Source: Metridium senile (Eukaryota > Cnidaria > Anthozoa > Actiniaria > Metridiidae). Taken from it: a stretch of 64,000 nucleotides of DNA. The DNA lies in contig OX459096.1 of the NCBI GenBank assembly GCA_949775045.1, positions 36,065,816 to 36,129,815 on the forward strand, written 5' to 3'. Each line of letters opens with the position of its first letter. The stretch's first letter is position 1. The notes under the pieces were generated by a model, which saw only the letters and a program-made list of their open reading frames with translations, did not search any database and was not told the origin of the DNA. The position numbers and the translations under genes are program-made. This document shows, piece by piece, positions 1 through 10,300 of this stretch.

Positions 1-176
1 CTAGAACTTGTTCGGTGCAGGAGACATAAAGACAGAAAGTAAGAAAATATCTCTCTTTGTAGCGAGTTTCAGTTTTTGTTGTTCAAACTAAGAATGTCCT
101 TTAGCTTTTTCTGAAATGTCTCATACTTAAATTCATACCGTATACCATTAACTGAACGTGTTGTTATGTTTCTCAG

Positions 177-933
177 GTCGTGTTTAGAGGCTGGTGATCC
201 TTACTGTGGGTGGAGTCAACCAGGAGGGTGTACATCATGGAAAAACAGGTCAACAAACAAATCACATTCAAATTATAAATGTCTGCTGTATTTGAGTGTA
301 AATAATATATTCTAAATAAACCAAGTCAATGACAGTGTAATTTTTCTTACAGGGGTTCAAATTGGGAACAAAAACTTGACCAATGTCCAGTTCTAAAAGG
401 CTAGTGTTGATTATTGTTAAATAGTTATTTATTCGTCAATACTTATCTAATCATTACTCTATTAGCTGTGTGGTCATCTTGGTCTCCATGGCAAGTTTGT
501 CAGCAACAGGATGGTAATATCTGCCAGTGCCGTAAAAGAGAATGTCTCAACACGTGCAATCCACGTGATTGTCAAGGACAGCCAATAGAGTTGAAGCAAT
601 GTACAGGTATGAATGAAAAGGTGTACTGCCCCCTTAAATATCGAAAACTACTAGCTGAATTCCATAAAATTCGTTATTGCTGCGTCTAAATATTTATATT
701 CTCTCACTCTAGTCAATAAGAGACAGTTTTGGTCAAGTGAAGCTGACTGGCTACGAGATGGTGTTATCAATGGTAACTGGACTGACTGGTCATCATGGGG
801 TTCTTTTTCTGCCGGTATTCTTGGTTCTAGAGTTAAAACACGTTGTCGAAATTGTACGAACCCAGCTCCTAGTAATGGTGGTCAGTCGTGTATTGGTGAA
901 AGTACACAGTACACAATACACAATACACAGTAA
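177..933 (+). CDS. Semaphorin-5-like protein, 3' part (PSI and TSP1 exons), 5' end outside window
   Basis: Four exons are visible: 177-248, 353-399, 466-606 and 713-933. The first two give a PSI-type cysteine module (motif DPYCGW, then CTSW, NWEQ and DQCP), as found after the Sema domain in class 5 semaphorins. Exon 3 encodes a thrombospondin type 1 repeat (VWSSWSPW, then CQCRKREC). Exon 4 starts a second repeat (GNWTDWSSWG, RVKTRCRNCTNPAPSNGGQSC). Phases join cleanly, but the 400-465 intron must use a GC donor (AAAAG/GCTAGT). Exon 4 runs into an ACACA-rich stretch and stops at 931-933 without the last cysteines expected of a TSP1 repeat. No transmembrane or further TSP1 exon was recognised before the next gene, so the gene is truncated here, ends as a shorter protein, or has exons I missed. 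Class 5 semaphorins are cell-surface guidance cues; that role is by family only. Confidence 0.75.
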
Positions 934-1199
934 AAGTCTGAAAGTAACGGGGACTAGAGGGTAATCAGGGGTAAAAGTATCCTTTATTGGATTAGAAAAC
1001 AAAATTCCCATCGCTTTCTGTGTATATTTTATACGTTTTTGTGTGGTTTCTCTTATGGCTAAACATTGTCCTTGTCACGTCCTTTTTAAAAGACTTTAGA
1101 GCTGATTTTGACGAGCATAGTTGGTACTTTTACCTCTAAAATCCCTTGGAATTAGGTATTCTACTTAAATATGATAAATAATTTAATAGTTTTTTATAG

Positions 1200-2140
1200 C
1201 GCCTAAATTATTGGATATTCTAAAGCGCTTTACAGCTGTAAAAATTTGGTAAATACCCCTAATTGCAATAACATTGTCATATAAAAAAGAAAATTACAAA
1301 ATAGGAATTAATTAAAAGACAAAAGAAGAAGTTCAGCTTGAGTAATCTCCTTTTGTCTTTTATTTAATTCCTATTTTGTAATTTTCTTTTTTATATGACA
1401 ATGTTATTGCAATTAGGTGTATATATATATATACATATATATAAAATAGTTAAAATGTATAATAAATGATAATTTAATGAAAATGTTTTGTTTTTAAAAT
1501 CTGGCGTACATGTAAATTATGTAAGATGAAAAATGAAAAATACACTACTTCAATGCTAAATTACAAAGAAATGTTTCAAGCTTAATCTTAAATTGCTCTA
1601 TATTGTTACTTTCACGAATAGCCAGGAGAAGGTCATTCCATACTCTCGGGGCCGCAGTAGCAAACTAGGCCCTATCTCCGAAAGTCTTGCACTTTTGTGC
1701 GGGGTTCCTCCAACAGAAGATGTTGATTATTATACGCAGGGCGTAACGACCCGGAGTCTTGATATGCACAAGATCAATCAGATAAGCTGGTGCCAGGCCT
1801 TGAAGAACCTAGTTTGTAAACTAGAAGAGCGATCTTAAAATGGATTCTGAATCGAACTGGAAGCCAGTGTAAGTGAATTAAGGTCTGTGTGATATGAGCG
1901 AACCGCGTCACGTGACACATGATGCATGCTGCTGCATAGCTCACAACCGTCTGTAGTCGATCGATCTGATACTGCGGAATGCCGTATATTAAATAATGAA
2001 TTATAATAGCCAATATGAGATGTGACAAATGCATTATATAAGAGTCTTTGTAGCTTCTTCAGACAATAATTTCCTAAAAGATAAGATTTTGCGGAACTCC
2101 ACAAGCGAGATCGATCGAAATCAACGTTGTAAGACATCGT
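1200..2140 (-). mobile_element. Non-LTR retrotransposon (LINE) 3' fragment, decayed
   Basis: Read on the minus strand, about 2140 down to 1575 gives reverse-transcriptase C-terminal motifs in broken frames: LLYNAFVTSHIGYYNSLF, then YGIPQYQIDRLQTV, then LHWLPVRFRIHFKIALLVYK, and finally AAPRVWN. These are typical of the end of the RT ORF in L2/CR1-type elements. Frameshifts and stops separate the pieces, so it is dead. The lower-coordinate part (about 1200-1240) has a GCGC-containing motif that looks like a LINE 3' end. The class is inferred from motif memory. Confidence 0.75.
1258..1417. repeat. Foldback element with 68-bp arms
   Basis: Arms 1258-1325 and 1350-1417 are near-perfect reverse complements around a 24-bp loop. 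It is AT-rich and non-coding, most likely a MITE. No clear target duplication was found. Confidence 0.85.
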
Positions 2141-4640
2141 TTTTCAAAATAAATGATGAACAGAATATGTTCTATTTTACGCACAAGTCAACAATCTTGA
2201 TAGGATACAATGGCTCCTGGCAACTATATTTGATGATTTTTGTATTTATTTTTCTGAAAGAAAAATGAGCTTGGGAACAATAGCAGGTCGCCATATTTCT
2301 CTTAGGACCTAATTGAAATAACGGTTATTGTAATAAAGTATAACGGTTATTTGTCGTGGATATGTTCTTCGTTTGTCGGCTCACCAATGTCTTCCACTGG
2401 AAAGGTGTGGACTGGAATGAGGGTACCGTATTAACTCGTTTCGTTTCGCCCTTCAAAGGCGGCGCTTATTCGAGGGCGGCACTTATTCGAGTAAACACGC
2501 TAGATCTTATATACCTCTTGTCGGATTCCTTTAAGAACATTTCGCGTTTGGTTTGGCTTATCGCGCGATCGAATATAAAAAATTGTTTCTTTATTCCTAA
2601 CATATATACGATAAATACGCCATTGTACTCGATCGATTCGAGCGCATTTTACACTTTGGAATAAACACAGCATATCACAGTGAAACAGTCAATAATGAAC
2701 ATTCATTTATATAAATATATATATTTTTGAATGTCAGTTTAATAAAGTCTATTTTGATTGCACTCTCTTCTTCTTTTTCACACATGGTTTTCATAAGATG
2801 TCTCTATTCTGAGCGTTCGTTGACTTTTCCTCTCCATTCCTGGATGACATCACCACACTTAAGGGCGTAATTGGACAGGTAACGTATGTGGAAATAATCA
2901 GTAGAATTACAATGCGTACAATTTAAGAAACCAATGAAACGATTACACTGTAACTGCTAAAAACATGAGATAACGTAAAAGGAAGTGTATTGGATGTAAC
3001 TAAAAAGTTATGCAGCCCTTGAAACTGGTACAAGTCAGAGATCCCGATACGCGTGACTAAAGTGTTGAATATGGTGAATTATAAATTACTTGCAGCATGT
3101 GACTTATACAAAAACTTTTCCTGGACACGCCTCAACCTGCTAGTTACTATGGTTACTCGGCCAATTTCACTGAATAGCACCAATTGTGCAATAAATAACA
3201 AACCAATTCGTGTATCAATTTTTCCTTATTTTCTTCCTTTACAGTTATAACTTTTGTTTAGCTATAACTTGATAGGTTAAATACTTCGAATGGTCCTCAT
3301 ATGTTTGAAATTAAAAGAAAATGTTTTAGAAGTCTTTTATGGCAGAGTTTCTTCGCAACAATGATTCCGGCAAATTCAAGCTAATTAATCTTGTGAGAAG
3401 ATCGATGAGCTAATGTCTCAAACTCCTATAGATGGATGAGTTAAGTGTACCTGTTTTAACAGGTAAAAGAACCCCCTCAAGTCACTATATCAAGAAGACG
3501 TATAGTTGTACAACGTCAGTTCCAACCGACTTACTACCAACGCCAAGAGAATTTGAAGAAGATTTTGTGAAGGTTAGTGTACTTTTAGTTGTAGGTCCGC
3601 ACATTTATAGCGCAAATCAGTACTATACAGAAAACACCGGCATAAAAGAGCAAGTGGATAAGAACCTCCAGGCTGGAATTTGGTCAATAAAGCACCTTGT
3701 ATATAAGAACCCATTCAGCCTGACAAATGAAACATGTTATTACTGATTTAAAAAACATTTTTTATCAAAAGTATCACAAATTAGAATACAGTTTGGCTGA
3801 TCTTTTTTTTTGTGCTGATTACAAACACACACATTATTTCTCAGAAGGGATTGGAGTTGCTAGAGTAAATTCAGGACTTCATTTTGTTAAGGATAGCGTA
3901 ATTTTCTTTAGAGTTTTTGGCTCAATCAAGGGGTCATACCGAACTGGCATCAAATACAGCCTGTATTAATTAAACCTCTCAGGAATCTTGATCACTGTAC
4001 CTCATTTCCAGAAACAATTCTATGAACATCTACAGCCTTATTTCTCACTAAGCACCAGATATATAAGAAACGCAGCAGCCTGAACCCCAAAATCGCTTGT
4101 TCCTTTATGCAGGAGTTTACTGTGGTGTCCATGAAATCAAATCAAAGTGCTACTGCGTAATAGTTCTTTTCTTAGTGACTATTAGTCACTATCAAAGACA
4201 AGTAAAGTTGTAATGAGATGTAACAGTTCGGTCTCGAAGACATTCACTAATTACTCTCATGATTGTAAACTCGGATTGTTTAAAGCAATCCGATAAGTCC
4301 TCAATGCATTTCCATAATCATGGATGTTCACTGCAAAAATAAAAAATAAAATAAAAACAAATCACTTTTTTAACGTCTCAATGTATTTAGCCAGTGGCTA
4401 ATTGGGGAGACTCTACGTTAATTATTTTGCACACAACGCAGCTCACATGTTAATTTTTAAACTTCTCAGTAATCTTGATCACTGTACCTCATTTCCAGAA
4501 ACAATTTTAAGAAGATCTTCAGCCTTATTTCTCACTAAGCACCAGATACTACCCCGATGGGTAGTGATTATCAATATCTGTATTACTATCATGCATTTCT
4601 TACTTTATTTATTTCTCCATATACTCTAATATCCAAATGT
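2141..4640. other. No gene recognised; AT-rich spacer with one duplication
   Basis: Open frames here are short and match no family I know. A stretch at about 3475-3588 (ending DLLPTPREFEEDFVK before a GTTAGT donor) could be an exon, but two frames look equally open. Positions 3974-4065 and 4460-4551 are a direct repeat, listed separately. Confidence 0.5.
3974..4551. repeat. Direct repeat of about 90 bp, two copies
   Basis: Copies at about 3974-4065 and 4460-4551 share AATCTTGATCACTGTACC and CCTTATTTCTCACTAAGCAC with a few substitutions. The spacing is about 487 bp. It is either a dispersed element or a local duplication; no coding sense. Confidence 0.75.
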
Positions 4641-4662
4641 CTAATGATTTTTCCACAGAATA

Positions 4663-4989
4663 ATGCTGTGTTTACTGGTTCTCTCAGCACTGGCCCTTCT
4701 TACACCACAGGTAACCCATGGTTCACCCGATCATCGTCTACGACGATCCCTTGAAGAAAAGCCCTCACAAGTACAGCAGTCGCTAACAGAAGATGGAGGC
4801 TATGAAGACGAAATCGAGACAGAGATAACAGAGGACGAAAACGAGGGGGAAGATTTTTCTGGCACACTTCACTACAATGACAAAAAACTGGAGGGTTCCG
4901 GCAAATCGAAGAGTTCCGGCAAATCCAGGGGATCCGACAAACCCGATGGAAAGGGCAAAAAATGCCCTCCAGGTGTTTGGGGCTGCTAG
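4663..4989 (+). CDS. Small secreted peptide precursor ending CPPGVWGC
   Basis: The ORF encodes 108 residues. An acceptor (TTTTTCCACAG) lies 4 bases before the ATG, so an upstream non-coding exon is likely. Residues 1-20 form a signal peptide (LCLLVLSALALLTPQVTHG). A dibasic RR at 27-28 follows. Residues 42-64 are strongly acidic (EDEIETEITEDENEGED). Residues 78-100 are Gly/Ser/Lys-rich with SGK/SRG repeats. A KK at 99-100 precedes the final octapeptide CPPGVWGC (101-108). An AATAAA lies at 5067-5072. The layout is that of a prepropeptide: acidic spacer, basic segment and a KK processing site freeing a C-terminal peptide that could close a C101-C108 disulfide. PPGVWG resembles the cnidarian GLWamide motif (PPGLWG), but a Cys follows the Gly instead of a basic site. 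An arminin-like antimicrobial precursor is the alternative. I recognise no exact family. Confidence 0.7.
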   Translation: MLCLLVLSALALLTPQVTHGSPDHRLRRSLEEKPSQVQQSLTEDGGYEDEIETEITEDENEGEDFSGTLHYNDKKLEGSGKSKSSGKSRGSDKPDGKGKKCPPGVWGC

Positions 4990-5066
4990 AAAAATGCATT
5001 CGACCATAGGAACGATTCCAAAAGTGAGAGGTTTGGGATTGTAATCCCAGGAGATTCCCAGAATAT

Positions 5067-5072
5067 AATAAA
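5067..5072 (+). promoter_or_regulatory. Poly(A) signal of the peptide gene
   Basis: AATAAA lies 78 bases after the stop of the 108-residue precursor and is the first canonical hexamer downstream. Confidence 0.6.
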
Positions 5073-5459
5073 TCAACTGTAAACTACAATACCTTTTCCT
5101 TTAATATTTGCATATTTAATGTGGTCCAAATAGTTTTTGTTTAGTAATACTTCCCTTAAACTTCTTATATAAAATTTGGCTTTAGTGCAATGAATATGCA
5201 TGCACTTAGCTGGATGAGCCCCTTTTTATAAAACCTTTATCGGACCACAAACAAATATGCGTTACGGCCCAATGCATCATTCCTTGCTGGATGTTCAAGT
5301 TCATGGAGACGAGGACATCCCAGTTGAGTACGTGTACGATTTCGAGGCCTGGCTCAGGTCCTAAATCTCCGGATTTTAATAGAACTTATATTGATTTTTG
5401 GCGATTTTTACGCTAACGTCTCAATCTTCTAGCTGGACACAGTGCGCCCTATTGATCGG

Positions 5460-5697
5460 CGAGACTCACTCACTCACTACCTCTACGTTTTAATATTTTG
5501 CACACAACTCGGCTCACATGTTTATTTTTGCAGAGGGAGGAAAACCAGATAACCCGGAGAAAACCCCTCGTGGCATAGGAGAGAAGAACACACCAAACAA
5601 ACTCAACTAACATATAGTCAATGCCCGAGCCAGGACTCGAACCTGGACCACAGCGGTGAGAGGCCAGCGCTCTCACCGCTAGGCCACCCATGCTGTC
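5460..5697 (-). mobile_element. tRNA-derived SINE
   Basis: On the minus strand, 5697 downward reads as a tRNA-like head: A box TGGCCTAGCGG, a CTCTCAC anticodon-like loop, and B box GGTTCGAGTCCTGG. A non-tRNA body follows. The tRNA part resembles tRNA-Glu(CTC), but the anticodon stem pairs poorly, so this is a SINE and not a working tRNA. The chance ORF starting MGGLAVRALASH is a familiar artefact of such SINEs. Part of the body (ATTTTGCACACAAC, GCTCACATGTT) recurs near 4423-4455. Confidence 0.8.
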
Positions 5698-5699
5698 CG

Positions 5700-6515
5700 G
5701 TCCCTAAATGTCTTAAGTAAAATAGGGGTTAATACAGCGCTAGGGGAGCATCCGGTACCACTAGGGACACCCCCTAGATCCGCCCCTGTAACAACGAAGT
5801 CAAAGACCATCACACAATATATATTAATATTTGTTTAATGATAGTAATGGTATAAAAATAGAAATATTAACTCTCAGCTTTCAGAAAACCCATTTTACAA
5901 TATTGCAATTTTTGTTCAAAAAAGTAACAAAGAATTTCTATATTTTAAAAAATAGTATGTATATATAAATGTAAGTCTAGCGCGTAGATCACGTGGTAAG
6001 GGAATCCACGGGATCTAGGCTGACTTTAGTCTTCACATTTTGAAGATACTGGCTATCGCACTCCAGAGAAAGGAGTATTTTATATTCACAGACACGTAAC
6101 ATAAATACTAAATATAAGCCTGCCCTAAAATTCCTCAATATTCTAGCCTATAGTAACACGTTATATAACACTTGTATTCCAAAGGTTTCCTTTCATAAAA
6201 AAAATCACTCAATTATTTTACAGACAAATATATATTTCATGGAACATTCGTAGAAAGGTATCAAAATAGTCCATAATAAATGTTTTTGTATAAAATGTGG
6301 AGTTGTATCAAAACTAATTTAGTCAAAAGAAGATAAAGTTAAGATGGCAGGCCACACTTTTGAGATTCATATTTCGAAAATACACTATAGAAAAACAAAT
6401 AAATTAACAATACACGTATTAAACGACAGCTAATGGCAATTACCATGTAAATGGGACGACAATTTTGCAATTAGCAATCATCAACAATATAACACTGAAT
6501 CAATGGATAATGAAT
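5700..6515. other. Spacer, nothing recognised
   Basis: AT-rich sequence without an open frame of note, a repeat arm or an RNA signature. It lies beyond the 3' end of the ARHGAP21-like gene. Confidence 0.5.
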
Positions 6516-6517
6516 TA

Positions 6518-6742
6518 CAGAGTGACGCGCGGTACCGTGGCCACCCAAGAAACGTTTGAGAAAGTTAGCCCATCAGCGTGCGAGAATTTGCTTTTTTTTA
6601 TTGACAGGATCGTCTGCGCATAAACAGATTATCGAAAGTAGGGAATCATTTCATACAAAGTGGCGAAGATGAGCGAGGTTTTATGTGGTTAAGAACTTTC
6701 TCAAAAGTTTCTTGGGTGGCCACGGTACCGCGCGTCACACTG
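6518..6742. mobile_element. TA-flanked MITE (Tc1/mariner type), 225 bp
   Basis: Terminal inverted repeats of about 50 bp begin CAG(A/T)GTGACGCGCGG and continue through ACCGTGGCCACCCAAGAAAC. TA flanks both ends (6516-6517 and 6743-6744), fitting a Tc1/mariner target duplication. The interior is non-coding. Confidence 0.85.
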
Positions 6743-6760
6743 TAAAAGAAAATCTGCGCA

Positions 6761-7169
6761 CGCCATTTATGTTCTAATAAACAGCTATCCCCCTCAGAAC
6801 CGGTCGTTTAGATATATGCCTTTCCCTTGGGGGATGGCTGTTTATTCTCATTGGTTGGTTTATTCGCCATTTATGTTCTAATAAACAGCTATCCCCCTCA
6901 GAATCGGTCGTTGAGATATATGCCTTTCCCTTGGGGGATGGCTGTTTATTCTCATTGGTTGGTTTATTCGCCATTTATGTTCTAATAAACAGCTATCCCC
7001 CTCAGAATCGGTCGTTGAGATATATGCCTTTCCCTTGGGGGATGGCTGTTTATTCTCATTGGTTGGTTTATTCGCCATTTATGTTCTAATAAACAGCTAT
7101 CCCCCTCAGAATCGGTCGTTGAGATATATGTCTTTCCCTTGGGGGATGGCTGTTTATTCTCATTGGTTG
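6761..7169. repeat. 104-bp tandem array, four units
   Basis: Units begin near 6761, 6865, 6969 and 7073 and differ by only a few bases. Each unit has an internal hairpin: AATAAACAGCTATCCCCC pairs with GGGGGATGGCTGTTTATT. On the minus strand each unit also carries AATAAA hexamers. The array starts 160 bp beyond the ARHGAP21-like stop codon, so it may lie in that gene's 3' UTR. Confidence 0.9.
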
Positions 7170-7329
7170 ATCCGTCGAGCAGCGTCAAGTCCAGGTCAAG
7201 TCCAGGTCAATCAATGTCATGAATGATTCAGTACTTATCGAATAACGGTCATTCGTTCAAAGAATTAGCTACGCTACGATCACTTCAGTTACGGGAACTA
7301 ATAATAAATCATTGCTAATAAAGTTCTGG

Positions 7330-10300
7330 TTATTTTTTTCTGTCCTTGGCTCTTTTATTGTTACCAGGATGTGTCAAAAGAGGTTTATTAGTTGACTGGT
7401 GTGTCTTGTCTTCCTTTCTATTCTGTTCAACACACCGTTTATCCCTTGCTACATCGTGAGTAGTTTTCAGTAGACTATCTTTGCTTTCATTGGTTTCCTT
7501 CACTGCGAGGTCTTTCAGATTGGGTTCGTTCTCATCTCCCACAGATCGTCTGCGCCTGCGTGAAGATGCCCTCTGAGCAGCAGCTTTCTGCGCCTGACCT
7601 GATATGTCTGACCGCTGACGCATCATCTTTAACCGTTCACTGTGCATTTCGTCTAGCAAGTCAGCGATATGTTGAGCGTTGGTTTCCAGCTGATGTGCGT
7701 GTTTTTCTTTTCCGTGTTCTTTGTAAGTAGCAGCATGTCTTCCTTTAGATGGTAAGATATCTCTACGTTGTCCTCCATCCCTTGGGAAGGTCTTTTGCTT
7801 CACGGTAGATTCACGTCCCATTACCTTGGGCTGAACGTGATGGCTTCTCGCAGCCATTGCAGCGTACTTTCCTGGTGGCTTACCCTCTGGTTGTGAAGGT
7901 TTCTGTGTTCTTGATAAATTAATGCTTACCTCTGACCGAGAATTTCTTGGACTTTCACCGAATGAGTTGCGAGGCGAAGAATCAGAGAATGAGCCACGGG
8001 AGCTTGCATACGAGCTGCGTGGGCTTGGGGAAGGGCTTATCGTGATTGTGCTTTCTTCTGTTTGGGTTTTGACGATTGGAGAGTCTTTATGAGCGAACTT
8101 TCTTGGTTGGCTTGCTGCTCCAGCTACATCTTTCCTAAACGTAGCACTAGCTATCTTGAATTCTTTAAGGGCTACAGGTGTCGTGGTGCGAACTCGTCCC
8201 ATTTTGGACTGTGTAGGAAGAGAGTGGCGCTCATTGCCCAGGGATGAATTACTTGACTTTCTCTGTGAATCTACATTGATAACAGTCTTTGTTGTCTGTA
8301 AGGATGGTCGTCGATCAGGAGGAGTTTGTTTTGACACTTTTCGGTCTATACTTGACTTCCTTGGGTTGGACTCGATTTCAATAGTAGTTCGGTTTTCGCT
8401 TCCATCTACAGAAACTCGACGGCGTGTTGGCTGTCTTTGTTCAAAAGATGGCCTTCGTTCTGAGTTGGATACAGGTAGACTACCAGTACTATTGCGAATA
8501 TCTTCCAATGACTGACGTTCATCGGACGCTCGTCGAAGTCTGTCAATTGAAGTTCTTCTACTTTGCTCGCTTGAGAGGGACGACGAGTCTTCATCTTGGT
8601 CGCCTTTCTTTTGATCCGCTCGTTTAAACGAATAATCTAAGTCCAACAATATCTTGAGTTTCTCGTCAAACGTCTTGGACATGTTAATTTGTACCTTATC
8701 TGCTTCATCTTCACTTGAAGATTCGCTACTTTCAGATTGCATGGGAGGTCGCAAGCCCTCTGCAGTGTTCCTTCTTGCACGGATATCTGAGCTGGAAGGA
8801 CGTCGTTTAGCTTCGCTGCTCTTAACACCTTTACCTTCAACGACTGTTACAACAGTTTGACTTGTTTCTACACCGGTTGGGTGTGTTTCTGAGGATTGTG
8901 TAGTTTGTGTGCTAGTAGCCTGAGGTGGTGTAAATGAGGCTTTCCATCCTCCACTAGTTGTAACACGTGTAGGGTGCAACTTGCGTCCTTCAGGGTTATC
9001 TATCGTTGATTGATGGAGAGAATCTAATGAAGCAGTCTTACTACTCGGTGTACTGCTACTTCGACTAGTGTTACTGCTACTTAAATGTTCAGTACTACCA
9101 AAACCCTCAGCGGTGTCACTAGGTTTACTTGGGTTTGTCTCGTCTGATGCGTCAAAATGGGACGTCGTTGGACTCAATCCAGGGCTGCTACTCTCTGATT
9201 GACGTTTCTTTTCCATGGCTTTCTGGTGTAAACTGACTTTTAACAATCTTAAACGCGTCTCTTCACTTAATGAAGCAAATGTAGGCTTGGTGGGTTGACC
9301 ACTGACATCCACTTCATGAGCTGCTGCATCACAATCAAACTTAGGTGCGACCTCCGTGTCCGGGGTTGTAGGACCGGTAAACGTCACACATACTGGCATT
9401 GCCTCAGGTGGATGCTCACTTGATGCTACCTTCTGAGGTCCAACCTTACGGTATGAAGGTGGCGGGGGACGGGCATAAGAGTAAGCTTTCAACGAGGAAG
9501 TACCTCTAATTTTAGAATCATCAATCACTTCAACAGCTTGTGAAATTGATCCTGCTGACAAAGACGTTAGATCAGAGCTTCTTTTTGGCGCTAATTTATG
9601 TCGTTCTTGTGTTGGTGAGCCAGGGCACGAGCCTGCGGCCAACCTTATCGGCGGTCCTCTGTCTAGGGTAGGCGAGACACTTCCATCGGATGTTACTGCG
9701 TCAGGCGACGAACTGTCGTGAGACTCGCTTTTACTACCATGTCTACCACGGAACTTAGGGATGTGTAGAGAGATATGCGCCAAACCACCTCCGGACTAGA
9801 AGAAACAATACACAGTTAAATTATACGTGACAATAAAGTTAAAAATAAAAACAATGCTAAAACCTATTCATTGGAAAAAGTGCTATGCTTTGGAAATGTC
9901 ATTCAGTGAGACGTAGGGACAAAAGTCAGTGTATGATTTTATCTTTAGGCCAGAAGCGCAATATTATTTATTTTCAATCGTTGATACTAATTACTAAATA
10001 CCTTTGACTTCATGTTTCCATCATCACCTGAAAAAGTATTAGCGTTATTAACAAAAATATTACACAAGGTATACATTCGCTGATAGACAAAATCGGCTGA
10101 CGCGTTGCTATGTACGTTTTGACCCAATTCAAAACCTCTGGAAATAAAAACATTTTCCAAGTGACATTGAAATACGTAAAGACAAAGAATCTTATTACCA
10201 AAATATTTGAATTGGATCAAAACGTAAATAGAAACGCGTTAGCCGAATTTACCTATTGTTGTTGAATTCATGTACTTACCATAGTTGCTTGCAGCCTGAC

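Noticed and set aside
3475..3588. Possible exon ending DLLPTPREFEEDFVK before a GTTAGT donor
   Set aside because: Acceptor and donor are plausible, but two frames are open and no partner exon or family was found.
5470..5691. Minus-strand frame starting MGGLAVRALASH
   Set aside because: Chance translation of a tRNA-derived SINE, a common false gene.
5625..5692. Possible functional tRNA-Glu gene on the minus strand
   Set aside because: A and B boxes are present but the anticodon stem pairs badly and the unit continues into a SINE body.
6774..7188. Three minus-strand frames of about 66 codons with identical sequence
   Set aside because: Product of the 104-bp tandem array.
8062..8860. Several plus-strand frames of 60-120 codons
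   Set aside because: Antisense to the last ARHGAP21 coding exon.
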